Below, piece after piece: positions 35,434 to 47,231 of a stretch of DNA of 64,000 nucleotides (positions are counted from its first letter, which is position 1; every line of letters starts with the position of its first letter). The stretch is from Xestospongia bergquistia (taxonomy: Eukaryota > Porifera > Demospongiae > Haplosclerida > Petrosiidae). The notes under the pieces were generated by a model. That model was not told where the DNA came from and made no database searches. It worked only from the letters and a program-made list of their open reading frames with translations. The position numbers and the translations under genes were made by a program. Location of the stretch: contig OZ014412.1 in assembly GCA_963965975.1 (NCBI GenBank), forward strand, positions 15,622,349-15,686,348, written 5' to 3'.

Positions 35434-37640
35434 ATATTATTATTATTATTATTATTATTATTATCATCATTTTACAGAACAATAATAGAATTATAAAAAT
35501 GAGACGAATGGTAAGTGATAGAAATAAGAGGGGTATTGAACTGAGGGCCTATTAGTAAGTCCTACTAATAGCCTAAGTGATGAAGTTGATTAAAGTGATT
35601 TAGTGAATTGTGAGGGAAGGGAACAAAGAGAACATTTGCTGCATGGGCAAACAAAATGGAATGAGCAGGGGTTGGAGGGGTCAAACTTGTTGGTAAAATA
35701 GACCCAAAAGAATTTTGTTAGCTGTTTCTTGATAGTGTTAATAGATAAGTCTAGATCAATTGGGGGAAGGGCATTCCACAGTCTTGGAATTTGATTAAAG
35801 AAGAAATGGCGAGAGTGATTAGTAGAGGAAATGGAATGAGTCATTTTATGGGAACTAGCAGATCTAGTGTCAGAAGAGCTAAAAGAAATAAGACTATGAA
35901 TATCAATACAGCAATGAGAAGACTGGAGACATCTAACCATAAAGATTATGTCATTTAGTTCCATGGAGAGCATGAGAGGCAGTATGTGAAGAGAAGTGAG
36001 GCGAAACTTGTAGTCGGAGAGGAAGTCATTTAAGATAAATTTAGAAGCACGCCTTTGAATATTCTCAATTTTGATAATGTCCTTTATCAGATGGGGACGC
36101 CAGATTTGAGAGTCATAGAGAATCTGTGGTCTAATAAGAGAGATGTAAAGAGTCCTTTTGGTAGAGATAGAGCTGATATGATGGAATGAATGGCGGATGA
36201 GGCCAAGGGTCTTATATGCTTTGGCAGAAATATAGTCATAGTGATTACTCCAGGACAGATCCCTGGACATTATAACACCTAGATCACGGTGACATACCAT
36301 GTCAGAAATTGAATCACCATTCAGATAATAGGTAGAAGAGGAAGAAGATGGAGAGCGAGAGAAGTGTAGAGCAGCACATTTAGTGGAGTTAAAGGACAAA
36401 TTCCATGCCGCACACCACTCTGAGATGGAGTCAAGGTCTCTCTGAAGAAGCAAGAGTCATTTGGGCAACTGATAGGTCTGTAACATTTTGTGTCATCAGC
36501 AAACATAAGAATAATTGAAGAGGAGACAGTAGACGGCAAGTCATTGATGTAAATGATGAATAGGATGGGGCCTAAGATGCTGGCCTCAGGAACTTCCGAG
36601 ATAACAGGAAGTTTGTCAGAAAGGCTGTTGTTGATAGAGACACACTGAGAGTGAGACAACAGGTATGATCAGAAAAGTTCCCAGAGGCTACCTGTAATGC
36701 CGATGGACCAGAGTTTAAATAAAAGCTCATTGTGAGGAACTGTATCAAAAGCCTTTCGTAGGTCAAGATAGATACAGTCCGTTTGGGATCTCTGGTCAAA
36801 GGAGTTGAAAGTCGTACACAGGAATAGAAGTAACTGATGAATAGTGGAGCGGTGCTGGAGAAAATCAAACTGAGAGTCAGAAATACAGGAGGAAACATGA
36901 TCGATAATATTGTTATAGATCAGTCTCTCCAGGACTTTAGAGATGGAGCACAAAAGAGAGATAGGTCTATAGTTATGGACTAGAGATTTGTCTCCTGATT
37001 TAAAAATAGGGATGATACAGTGTAGACGCCATTCAGCAGGGATAGAGTGAAGACGAACACAGAGAGAGAAGAGGTGATGAATAGGACGACATAGTGAAAT
37101 AGCACAGTACTTAAGAACATTAGGGCCGATACCATCAATACCCATAGCTTTGTTAGGGTCGAGGGCAGCAAGTACTTCATATACATCACTCTCTGAGAAA
37201 GTAATCTCACTAATAGAGACACCATTTACTGGAAAATCTTGCAGGGAGGGTAAAGAGTAGTTGCTTCTGGTAAAAACAGAGTGAAAGTATTGATTAAATA
37301 AATTGGCCTTTTCCATGTCAGAACAATAATATATGTAGTTTTTATGTTGCACTAAGGCTTCGGTATCATGGAACTGGATGAAGCCTTTGTTAAATTTAGA
37401 ATTCTTTAGAATATCTTTTTTCCACAATATAGAGGTGAACTTCATCTAATAGATCAAAATCATCTCTCTCTGCCATACTTCTCAGCTCTCTTTTCAAAAA
37501 GTAACACGTTACCGAAGGTCAACAGCCTTCTTTCACAATTTACTGCATTTTTTGAGTTAGCATAAGTATTTTTCGTCAGGTTAGCACGATTGGAATAAGC
37601 CATGGTAGGACAAAAATTTATAACAGCGGACAAAAAATTT
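35434..37640 (-). mobile_element. 5'-truncated LINE with broken reverse transcriptase
   Basis: Read on minus, the reverse-transcriptase blocks appear in order: DPNKAMGIDGI, HNYRPISLLCSISKVLE, YLDLRKAFDTVPH (first catalytic Asp), then after a frameshift SILGPILFIIYINDLP and FADDT (second catalytic pair). After another shift come WCAAWNLSFNSTKC and the C-terminal region to 35590. A stop just before MKFTS at 37445, a VPQG-to-VPEA change and two frameshifts show decay. No endonuclease part is visible. The low-coordinate 3' end finishes in an ATT microsatellite (35434-35464), as in CR1/L2/Jockey-like elements. The clade is inferred, and the high-coordinate boundary is approximate. Confidence 0.9.
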
Positions 37641-37705
37641 CAGCAGATACGTTAAATTATTTTGTCCTAGGACAAAAATTTTCGGGGGGACAAATTTTTT
37701 CGTGA
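37610..37705. repeat. GGACAAAAATTT repeat cluster next to the LINE
   Basis: Four spaced copies of a GGACAAA-type word, one inverted (TTTTGTCCTAGGACAAAA), lie exactly at the junction with the receptor fragment. It is probably a small element end, not further classified. Confidence 0.45.
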
Positions 37706-37990
37706 CAAGCCATATCTTCACATGATAGCTTTATTTTGATGATGCTTCATGCAATAACAGAAGCATTGTGGAGAGCTTGCTCTGCTGTAGTACTTTTTGT
37801 GCATGTAGCATATATATGTAGTATGTAAGACAAAGCGTCATCCAGCTGAAAAAGCTGGTCCTTCTGATTACACTCCTGTTCCCTCTACAAATGCAAGGAG
37901 TAATTATAATACAATGCCTAATGAAGAATCAGATTATGAAAATCCTCCATGTAAAAAAATAAAATTACAAAGACTATTAATAAAGAAGTG
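37706..37990 (+). pseudogene. 3' fragment of a receptor copy
   Basis: It starts abruptly at AGCCATATCTTCACATG, equivalent to the loop before helix 7. It continues through helix 7 and the C-tail (MPNEESDYEN-like end) with altered frame. The 5' three quarters of the gene is missing, cut off by the LINE and repeat cluster. Confidence 0.85.
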
Positions 37991-38074
37991 TGTATTAACT
38001 ACACTCAGCCTCAAAATTTATTTATTTAGTAGCAACACAGTTAAATTTAATTATTCTTTGGATAAGATATCCAT

Positions 38075-39229
38075 CTATATTATGCAGCAACACAGTCTAT
38101 AGTTATTGAGAGTGATCGGCTTATCTTCATTAATTATTAAGGAACGACTTGAGTTGTCTGGCGACAACAGATTATTTTGATTACCATCTTCTTCATTTTG
38201 ATTATGGCTGTTTGTAGGACTAGTTTTTAAGCCAACTTGCTCAATAACCTGTTTTTGAAGTGTGAACCATGGATACAGGAAGATAGATCCAACTTGGGCA
38301 ATTATTGACATATATAGGCCTACCCTTTTCATGGTCATGATTATATTTGTTTGTATAAAAGCCAAACCAGCATTACGTTCAGGATACAAAAAAAGGAGTA
38401 CTAACAAAAAAGCAAATGCTAGTAGGGTTGATGGAACCACTATTATGTTCATACAGCAAAGACAACATTTACACTTTCTCTTTTTTGATTGTTTATTTAG
38501 GAAAATAAGTGAAACAGCCTTAAATAGAATAGGTACAAACTTCAAGAGACCACCAATAAAGGATAAAGCATAAAAAAATTGAAATGATATCTTGTAACAT
38601 TTTACTTTTATTCTCTTCTCAAAAATCATTGAACAGTTTGTAATTCTTGCTGTATTATTTTCATTAGCTAGGAAACAATCAACACTTTCATCACAATAAT
38701 TGGTTTCCTTAATAATACAAAAGGCACAAAAAACTGCAATTAAGCTTGACAGCACACAAGCATTAGACCATGCTAGAGGAAACAATGTCCACAATGACAG
38801 TTTGTAGTACTGCTTTCCTATCTTAATACAACGTTGATTGTAGGATGTTTTGTCCTTTAACTTAATAGTGGTTGGTCCAAAGAGAAACTGTGATGTAGCA
38901 ATTGTTAAGTTCAGCAGAATATCTGCACAGCGATTCAAAATGTCGTCACGTGTACAGGTAGGTAGTTCGCACTTGCAGTTGCGAACACTTAAATTATCAC
39001 AGCTAATGCAATTGCAATTGTATTTGCATTTTTCACGACCAATGAAATTATCCTCTCTATTACTTTCCGTAGGTTTTTTGTTTATTTTAGGACTTAAACA
39101 ACAGTGACATATTATTGCGAGAATAGGAAAAAGAAAGAACGATAATCCTGGAAGAATAAAAGAAGTACAATAATATATTTTTTTATGAAATATGAGACTA
39201 TGCCCAACAGTCCAATCGTGGTGCACCAT
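38075..39229 (-). CDS. Cysteine-rich multi-pass membrane protein, unrecognised family, member 1
   Basis: Single exon, 384 residues from MVHHDWTVGHS. The order is: short N-terminus; helix at about 20-43; CCLSPKINKKPTES; a cytoplasmic-looking Cys cluster (about 67-97, roughly ten Cys); a weakly hydrophobic conserved block with SQFLFGPTTIKLKDK and RCIKIGKQYYKLS; a helix at about 143-172; an extracellular-looking loop with CDESVDCFL, TNCS and KCY (conserved Cys in all members, with glycosylation-type NNT and NCS); then helices at about 218-245, 255-280 and 295-316; and a polar tail ending CCCII, a possible lipidation site. I do not recognise a named family. Homologues lie at 47232, 53738 and 55627. 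Channel or receptor roles cannot be assigned. Confidence 0.8.
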   Translation of the reverse strand: MVHHDWTVGHSLIFHKKIYYCTSFILPGLSFFLFPILAIICHCCLSPKINKKPTESNREDNFIGREKCKYNCNCISCDNLSVRNCKCELPTCTRDDILNRCADILLNLTIATSQFLFGPTTIKLKDKTSYNQRCIKIGKQYYKLSLWTLFPLAWSNACVLSSLIAVFCAFCIIKETNYCDESVDCFLANENNTARITNCSMIFEKRIKVKCYKISFQFFYALSFIGGLLKFVPILFKAVSLIFLNKQSKKRKCKCCLCCMNIIVVPSTLLAFAFLLVLLFLYPERNAGLAFIQTNIIMTMKRVGLYMSIIAQVGSIFLYPWFTLQKQVIEQVGLKTSPTNSHNQNEEDGNQNNLLSPDNSSRSLIINEDKPITLNNYRLCCCII

Positions 39230-39345
39230 GATTGTTGAATTCCAATATTTCCGTATACAAATTCAGTTAAAGTTTTCTTCTGTGATTTAAGACGTCGACT
39301 GAGGACACTACACAGTTTATATAGTTTCTTTTATAACAACCACTC
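39230..39345 (-). promoter_or_regulatory. Promoter of cysteine-rich member 1
   Basis: On minus, TTATAAAAG (39329-39337) lies about 100 bp before the ATG, followed by AGTGTCCTCAGTCGACGTC. The same pair occurs before member 2 (near 48357-48405). Conservation where flanks differ supports a shared core promoter. Confidence 0.6.
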
Positions 39346-39384
39346 CATGCGGATGTTCGACTTCGCTATGTCCTTCCCACTCTT

Positions 39385-39650
39385 AGAGTATGGGCCATGA
39401 AGAGGTATTGGAAGAAGATAAGACTATACGCTTGGTAACTTTGGGTGATGGTGAGCATGGTCATTGGGTCATCCATCAAAGGAAAGTTTCTTTAAACTAA
39501 AACTATAATCAAAATGTTTTAACATTATAGTAACTAAAACTATAACAAAAATTAAAAATCACCATAATCTAAAATAAAATCTATCATAACTAAAACTAAA
39601 ACTAAAACAAAATTAGATTTACTACTAAAATACTAAAATTATTTTCATTA
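39385..39650. repeat. Dispersed repeat ending in ACTAAA-type units
   Basis: TTGGTAACTTTGGGTGATGG through a run of AAAACTA-type units closely matches 57265-57500. Both copies end at or near a segment derived from receptor 3' regions, so it may have mediated rearrangement. No coding capacity. Confidence 0.65.
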
Positions 39651-39653
39651 CAC

Positions 39654-39960
39654 AAAGCTGTAAAAGAGCTCCTACCATTATTATTATATCCAATTATATT
39701 CTTTATATTAACTTTGTTTCCTTTAACTAACCGGATCTATGGAGCCATATCTTCACATGATAGCTTTGGTTTGATGATGACTCATGCAATAACAGAAGCA
39801 TTGTGGGAAGCTTTCTCTGCTTCAGTACTTTTGTGCATGTAATGTATGTATTACGTAAGAGAAAGCTTCATTATGAACTATCTGCTCCTTCTAAATCTAC
39901 TGCTGTTGCCTCTATAAATGAAATGAGTAGTTAATGAAGATTCAAAGTATGAAAATAACA
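39654..39960 (+). pseudogene. 3' fragment of a receptor copy (helices 6-7 and tail)
   Basis: It matches other copies from AAAGCTGTAAAAGAGCTCC (start of helix 6) to the tail. Frame is lost at the end of helix 7, where TTTTGTGCATGTAATG introduces a stop, and the tail is shortened. It is preceded directly by the ACTAAA repeat. Confidence 0.85.
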
Positions 39961-41117
39961 CTTCGTAATTGCTTTCATCTAAATCATGATTCCTGATTGA
40001 CTGCATTTTGATTTAGTTGCCTAATATATTAAATTTTAATTGAAGTTTGATTATGTAAATAGAAAATTACAGTATTCTTTCTTTTGCTGTTAACAATGTG
40101 GTTTAATAATTTCAAGTGGTGTGACTATGTGCAAACCAGCTGGTTTAACTTTTGCTACTTGACATAAAGCCTGTAATGTTTGCATCAGAACTTTCTATAT
40201 GACAGGACTCTATAAGAGCAATGAGAGAAAGTGATGACACCACACTCAAGCCATCAATTGCTTTAAAGGTTCATGTAAGTACTTTTAACATAATTGTCAT
40301 AGATAGCTGCAATGTTCAAATTCATTGATATTCATGCATATTATTATTACTGGGTATATGATAATAGTAAATATTAACATAAAGTCTATGGATGCATAAG
40401 AGAAAACACCATGTAATCATCAATACACTTTTATAAATGCTTGGGCATTCCACAATTCTCTAGCTAGTCTAAACCGAAATATTAATCATAGTTGATTGTC
40501 AAATTTATGAGAGTCTGTATAATACCTCTTTAGACAATAGTCTGTATTCATTATAATATATATAGTTTTTATTGTATTGAGTTTGTTTCCTTGTTATGTT
40601 TTCACTGTAGCTACAATAATTTGACAATAGCCACCTTAATCTATATTCATTATACAGATACTATTTATGCTCCATTAATGTAGTCACTGTCCTTCTTTTG
40701 CTTACACTATGTAGTTACAATGAAGGGAAGAACATCTGTTGCTTTCTTTCAATAGGAAATCTGTTGCCTACTTCTGTTTACACCATTACTATATATGGAG
40801 TCATTATTCACTGATTCCAACCTTTTTATCAAATTAATTTTGTGAATAGTACATGAGATTTTGAGAAGCAGCAAGCTGTTTTAATTACTAATATACTAAA
40901 GTGCACACACACGCACACTCACTCTCTCTCTCCTTCTCAATTTCACCTGTTTTAATTTCAGTTTTTATTTCATCTGAAAGGCTATTACTTATATTATAGT
41001 TATAGGGCACTTACCATAGAGATTTGCATAGTCTGTGTATTATGAATTCCAGCTCACATAATAACATAATTTATTTTATAAATATTTACTAACTTATTTA
41101 CATGATGATTGCTATAA
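39961..41117. other. Duplicated receptor 3' spacer, no gene
   Basis: Blocks here recur after copy 4 (59470-59950) and copy 5 (62225-63640), including TCACTGTCCTTCTTTTGCTT at about 40684 and GGAGTCATTATTCACTGATT at about 40798. No supported frame. Confidence 0.6.
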
Positions 41118-42420
41118 ATTGGTCAGCAGTGTGTGCTACTTACTCAGAAACAAGTTTTCCAGAGAACAGTTAGCATGGCAGGAAGTCATACATTGCTACA
41201 TATACACAACATACAAAGTATGAACTTCCTACTTGACAAAATGTCACTGTCAATTATAATTATTACAAGAAACACTATTTGTGTAATTAAAAATAACTTC
41301 AATATTTCATCAGATACTCACACTGTACAGTAGGTCTAGGTGTATTTGTAGGATACTCTGAAATTTAGGAATTTGAATTCAACAGGTATATAGATGTAGG
41401 TATCTGCTCCTATGTACTGTAGTCAATGCTCAGCTATATCACAGATTTACTGACAATATTATTAGACCAATCTATATAATCATAGATTGATTTAATATAT
41501 ACTGCACTATGTAAATATATATACATACATACATACATATATATATAGTGTGAACAATTGTTTTTATAGTTGTACTAACAGATTACTATATAAAGCACTA
41601 AAGCATGTACAAAATACCAGTAGATGGAAAATAGTTTGACTAAAATGATTTTAATGCATAAAGAATGTCCTGATAACTTTAGGAGATTATAATATTATAT
41701 CTGTTTATTTAAACTAATGTCTATAATAATCACATAGAAAATAGTCTTATTTCATTGTTACTCACTGCTCTAACTGCTGGTATATGTCATTATAGTTAGT
41801 GACAGTTAAATTTCTTTTACAACATTCCAATGGAAGTTATTGTTGATATAGAAACTATGTATACATTGACTTTAGTGTGATCTTAACATTTTTGTCATAT
41901 ATGTAGATAATGTATGTCACTGTGAACAGTTAGTATGGCAGGAAGTCATACATTGCTACATATACACAACATACAAAGTATGAACTTCCTACTTGACAAA
42001 ATGTCGCTGTCAATTATAATTATTACAAGAAGCACTATTTGTGTATAAATAATTTCAATATTTCATCAGATACTCACACTGTACAGTAGTTCTAGGTGTA
42101 TTTGTAGGATACTCTGAAATTTAGGAATTTGAACTCAACAGGTATATAGATGTAGGTATCAGTTGATTTCTCATATGTACTATAGTCAATCCTCAACTAT
42201 ACCACAGATTTATAGACAGTGTTATTAGAGCAATCTATATAATCATAGATTGATTTAATATATACTGCACTATGTAAATATATATATATAGTGTGAATAA
42301 TTGTTTTTATAATTGTACTAACAGATTACTATATAAAGCATTAAAGCATGTACAAAATAGATGGAAAATAGTTTGACTAAAATGATTTTAATGGATCAAG
42401 AATGTCCTTCTGATAACTTT
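41118..42420 (+). repeat. Tandem duplication of a 'GGCAGGAAGTCATACATTGC' block
   Basis: Two copies of about 500 bp (41118-41640 and 41917-42420) are about 780 bp apart. Each opens with a short frame from ATG (41175, 41935; MAGSHTLLHIHNIQ), and each contains a TA microsatellite in the middle. Related blocks lie at 59952-60480 and 63640-64000. The opening aligns with the leader and ATG of cysteine-rich member 4 (55560-55650), so it may be a degraded first part of that gene family. Confidence 0.7.
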
Positions 42421-42678
42421 AGGTTGAGTTATATCTGCTTCAGGTCTGCAAGACTTTTTGCATATAGTTTGGTAAGATATTCAATGAATAATTGTAATGT
42501 ACAATATTGACTCAATCATTTAGTGTTAAATGAACAAAGCTTTATAATTTTACTTAGATTTTGAAATGTTATAAACTATACTCCACGTACTAATAGTTAA
42601 TAATTATTACACAGACGATTACTTAAAAGTAACCACACCCTTTAACTACAGCCTTACTTCCTGTTAAGAATTGTAAAG

Positions 42679-43101
42679 ATGTCAACTTCCCCAACATGGT
42701 TGCCTATCTCTCCATCATTTGGAGGACAAGGACATCACTTGAGCTACTATCATAATATAGTTCATTATCTCTTTATAATTCCTTTAGTTATTATTATTAT
42801 AGTAGCTATTGGATATAATGTAGCTGTAGTATTTGCTACTAAGTGGATGTACAATAATGCCTGGAGGGAGAAAGCTTCAGAGCACAGTGATTCTAGTGAG
42901 AAGTCATTGTTACCCAAATCAAATATTTGGGAAGTAATCTATGTTGTGAATTTGAAGATAGCTAACTATTTACTTGAAGATGCTATCGCTTTGAAAGAAG
43001 AAAATGGCTACCTTGTCTTGCGTATACATGACTATGATATCTATATGCCATTAGCTATGTTGTTAGTACAGATATCAGAGATAGCTGTTGATATTACATG
43101 A
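42679..43101 (+). CDS. Small single-pass membrane protein, unrecognised
   Basis: 140 residues from MSTSPTWLPISPSFGGQG. A Gly/His-rich extracellular-type N-terminus is followed by one strong helix at about 28-51 (ending YNVAVVFATK), then a charged cytoplasmic-type region with SSEKSLLPKS and a C-terminal amphipathic stretch. No known domain. The N-terminal 53 residues are conserved in a truncated copy at 50975, which supports a real gene. Its 5' leader (42400-42678) is also present upstream of receptor copies 4 and 5. It could continue into an unseen exon. Confidence 0.65.
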   Translation: MSTSPTWLPISPSFGGQGHHLSYYHNIVHYLFIIPLVIIIIVAIGYNVAVVFATKWMYNNAWREKASEHSDSSEKSLLPKSNIWEVIYVVNLKIANYLLEDAIALKEENGYLVLRIHDYDIYMPLAMLLVQISEIAVDIT

Positions 43102-43744
43102 CATTAGTTGTTATGTTTGTGGATTTCTCATTTTAAAATTTAGTACATTTTAATGTGCTAATGTACAGCTCCTTTGCTTTGAGAAGAAGTGTCTGGTAGT
43201 ATTGCAGTTATTGAAAAGGAATTTAATTTTATCCAAACTGTGATTAATTTCATTATGTGTTAATGTCAACATTATGCAAGCCAGTTCAACCTCTTCCTTT
43301 ATATACAAATGTAATGTAATGTTTTCAGTGAACATTAATAAATAAAGGGAATTATAACACAAACTCAAATGTAACATGAAAGGATGAACATATTAGCAGG
43401 ATACAGTGTTAAATGAATAACTCATTTGCAGATCCCACATTAGATCAAAGCAATTTACAGACATACCTAACTATAAAACAGTATGGTATGTCAGGCATAG
43501 TTTCTATAAGCTATGGTTTCCCTAAGAATGCTGGGTAAGGAGACAACTTATGCATGCATGCACTATGTACTAGACCTTTCTTCTCTAAGTAAAGGGCTAA
43601 CATCACCAGACTACTATTATGTTATACATGTATAGACATGACAATGAAAAGACATCTTCAAGAGGAATTACATGGACATTTGCACTTTAGTAATTAGTGA
43701 AATTTTTTGATGAAATAACCCAATTTATGAATACACAAACCATG
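43102..43744. other. Spacer, no gene
   Basis: From about 43555 the sequence matches the segment upstream of other PPP5 fragments (21940, 22690). Frames seen here are short and antisense. Confidence 0.55.
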
Positions 43745-44400
43745 TAAAAGGAGTGTGTTTTACAAGTTGGTCCTGATAATACTGAAGAATGACTTGAGTA
43801 AGCAAATTTATTGTCAGTATAAATTATTTACTGTTTTGTCTTTCATATTCTAACATTGTATACTTTCATGTCTATTCTTTGACTAATAATTTATTGTTTT
43901 AATTAATATTTTAAATATACTATTAAATATATCATGTAATTGTATTTCTTTATTTAGAGATGATTGTTAGAAGTCATGAAGTTAAAGAAGATGGATATGA
44001 AGTAGCTCATAAAGGACGTTGTATTACAGTATTTTCAGCTCCTAACTACTGGTATGTAAATTGTACATATAAATTATTTGGTGTTATACAATAAATTATA
44101 TGCTTTGATATGTTACAACTATTATGTGCAATTAATATTATCCAATTAATTATCCTCCCTTTTCTTGGAATTATTAAACAACCTGACAGTAGTGATAGTA
44201 CTGTGTGGTATGATGTTCTGTTATGTGAACATTACTATAGTTATTCCAATGATGCCTATACATGAAGAGTGATAAATTACTGAAGTTGTAAGACAAATAT
44301 TCATTATAATCTCATATTTCTCAACATTGAATATTTGAACACCCGATGCAGTAAGCAAGTCCTCTGTTTGGATTGTTATCATGTATAAACTATAATATCT
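43745..44400 (+). pseudogene. PPP5 fragment: decayed exon 12, intact exon 13, remnant of exon 15
   Basis: An exon 12 ghost lies at about 43748-43800 (GTGTGTTTTACAAGTTGG). Exon 13 is complete at 43958-44051 with both splice sites and no apparent coding loss. A truncated exon 15 piece (GCAAGTCCTCTGTTTGGATT) lies near 44352-44382. Exon 14 is absent. Confidence 0.85.
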
Positions 44401-45540
44401 TGTCTCTTTTAAAATCATTTAAAATTAAATATTAATTATAAAGTTAAGATTTTGGTTAACGTCAATGATACTTAATAAGTTATTTATCTTTAGGCATTCA
44501 TTATAAAGCTTGCATAATTGTTATAACGATTAATATCATACATCTGGAATGAGACCAACTATAAGGACTGACCAAAATCTAACCTGTTGTTTGAATTCTG
44601 CAGGAAGTCCATATATACTTTGTGTGTAGTTTATGTTCTGGTACCAGTGTGGACCTTTAAACCAACACAACAAAGAAAGCAGCTGCTGTTAGAACTCTAG
44701 ACACATCAATATTTTAAATATTATCTTTAAATGCTCAATTGGTTTGTAGCCATGGATGTGTTAATTGTAAATTGAGTAATGATGTTATTCTAAGTAAACA
44801 TTTCCTAGAAATGTTGCATTTGTTAGTTTTGTTCAAGTGACATTTGTTCATAACTCTAAGATAAAGAAAGATTTCTAAGAAATGTTTAGTTAGTGACAAT
44901 AAATAATATGTGATAATAAATTTATTATCATAACTGTTGTATGAGAAATGATATGTAACAAAGTAAAGCTGTGACAGGTATGTGCTCCCTTAGAGACATA
45001 TCAGTTCATTTTGTATGATGCTTAAGTATTTAATATATTGTGTACATAGAACTATGCACCACTTTATGAATGTAAATATCACATGCTGTCATAAAGAAAT
45101 GTACTTGAAAAGTGTTAATAACTAAACAAAAAGCAACTTTCCAAAAAAATCTATTTAAAATACTATCATGCATTAATGCAAGTTTCATTATGAATACATA
45201 CATAATGAAACTTTTATGGCAACCCCTTAGAATAACCATGCATGGCATTAAAATTTCAATCTCAATATATATCCTCAGGCATACATTGTATACAGTAAAG
45301 GTATGCTTTGATATGTTGTAACTATTATATGCAATTAATATTATTCAATTAATTATCCTCCCTTTTCTTGGAATTGTTAAACAACCTGATAGTAGTAATA
45401 GTACTGTGTGGTATGATGTTCTGTTGTGTGAACATTACTATAGTTATTCCAATGATGCCTATACATGAAGAGTGATAAATTTTTACTTAAGTTGTAAGAA
45501 CTAATGTTCTCATGTCATTTCTTCAACATTATAGCTATAC
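44401..45540. other. Spacer, no gene
   Basis: Includes a second copy (45300-45500) of the intron 13 segment seen at 44098-44290 (TATGCTTTGATATGTT). No coding signal. Confidence 0.55.
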
Positions 45541-45751
45541 TTTATATCTTATACAAACGTGTAGTACAAAGGAGCCTACTTAATGTATAAAAGATATCTT
45601 AAATCTTAGTTCACTACTTATGAGACTGTGATAAGTCTAACTATACAATAAGAAGGTATATCAAATCATACTTATGTTGTATTATTTATAGCCTCACCTT
45701 AATATCAAACCAATGCAGTATGCAAGTCCTCTGTTTGGATTGTTATCATAA
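45541..45751 (+). pseudogene. PPP5 fragment: decayed exon 14 and nearly intact exon 15
   Basis: An exon 14 ghost lies at about 45562-45640. Exon 15 at 45692-45751 keeps the acceptor, reading frame and stop, with Asn/Val-to-Asn/Ile type changes. Stand-alone tail fragment. Confidence 0.8.
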
Positions 45752-47231
45752 ACTAAATAGTGGTTTGTTGTCTCTATCGAAAACTATTTTAAATCTAAAT
45801 ATTACTTACTAGCTAAGTTGACATAGTATTGCTCTAACTATAGAAGTACTTTAAGTTGTTGTATACTGTGTAAGGTCATTTATTGTATATAGTACTGATC
45901 ATTTTAAGCATTAGGTTACCAACAGTGAAATTCATGAAGTTGTGCGTGGTTATCAAAACAATAATATATCGGAGAAATGTATATTATATACCAGAATGAG
46001 AGAAAATAGAGCCTATGTCCATGTTATCACTTAAAATCTAATGTACAAGTATACATTTATGCACTCATGTGATGCCTAGAAAGTATAAAGTTTATATATA
46101 AGGGGTATTGATCAATAAAATATTGTGAAATATGATGATACTCCCTAGGCCTCCAAGATATCTAGATACTTTCTTCATTTTCTCATTTTATTTGATGAGC
46201 ATTATGTCTATACATACTATTCAATAATTTACCTATCTTTCTTAATACATACATTAATACTACTATTAGTAATGTAAATAACATATAACTTTGACATTTA
46301 TCAGTTTACTCAGGTGTCTCCCCTGGGTATGCACTATGGTGTCTGCAGACATTCTCCTGAAGGAACTGTTGTTTGTTCTCTTATTGCTTTATATACAATG
46401 GCATGTTTTGATTAATTAACAAGTTTTTAGTATACTCTTGTACTTATAAAAAATCAACAATCAATACACATGCATAAACATGCAAAACCACTATACTAAA
46501 ACATATTAAGATCTAGTAGAAGAAAACTACTGTGATGATTTAATTCTTACTTTTACTTAAGTTCTTTTTATTTAATAAAGTTATTTTATTTTTTACTATA
46601 GTTATTATTTATTTAGTAAGAATTAAATTTTCTAAGTGTATATAGTCATACAGGTCATGATTAGAGTACATATTTAATAACAAAGTACACATTCTGTTTC
46701 TTATTTTTTATGCATTATGCACAGAAGTCTTGGGTAATATTTCCATCTCTCTGATATCAACCATGCAGCCACACATTCCAGCACAGTATATAGTACTACT
46801 ATACCACCAGTATCAGTACCTACAGGCTATCCATGTATCAATAGGTAGTTATACATAATTAATTATAGGTGACTCACTATAGCTAATTACTTAATCTTAT
46901 CAGATAATATAATTCTGTTAAATTCAGCCTTTGCAAAATCTCAGGATTGAGGTTGCTCTTGCTTGAATGTATATAAATTACCAAAAACATATTTGTAAGA
47001 TTATGGCATCCACAATTTAATAAAATTAATAATTATAAAGATCATTAATAAAGAAGTGGGTTATATAACTACACTCAGTCTTGCAAATAGTTTTCAGTTG
47101 CAAAAGATTATAAAACAGTTAAATATCAATCTAAGTATTCTACATACAGATAAGATATCTATCTATAATATGCAGCACACCGTTTATTTTTATTGTTGGT
47201 CTTCATTAAATGGTATGCTGACCAGCAAGCT
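45752..47231. other. Diverged PPP5 3' flank and spacer, no gene
   Basis: The first 650 bp is a shortened, diverged copy of the PPP5 3' flank. The rest to about 47040 has no match inside the window and no open frame. 47040-47230 resembles the region after member 1 (38000-38075), both reading AAAGAAGTG...CTACACTCAG. Confidence 0.55.

Noticed and set aside
38262..38573. Plus-strand frame of about 100 codons opposite cysteine-rich member 1
   Set aside because: Shadow of the conserved minus-strand gene.
41175..41333. MAGSHT-type frames as small genes
   Set aside because: Four copies exist, but they vary in length and frame after the first codons. Better explained as repeat or gene-start remnants.
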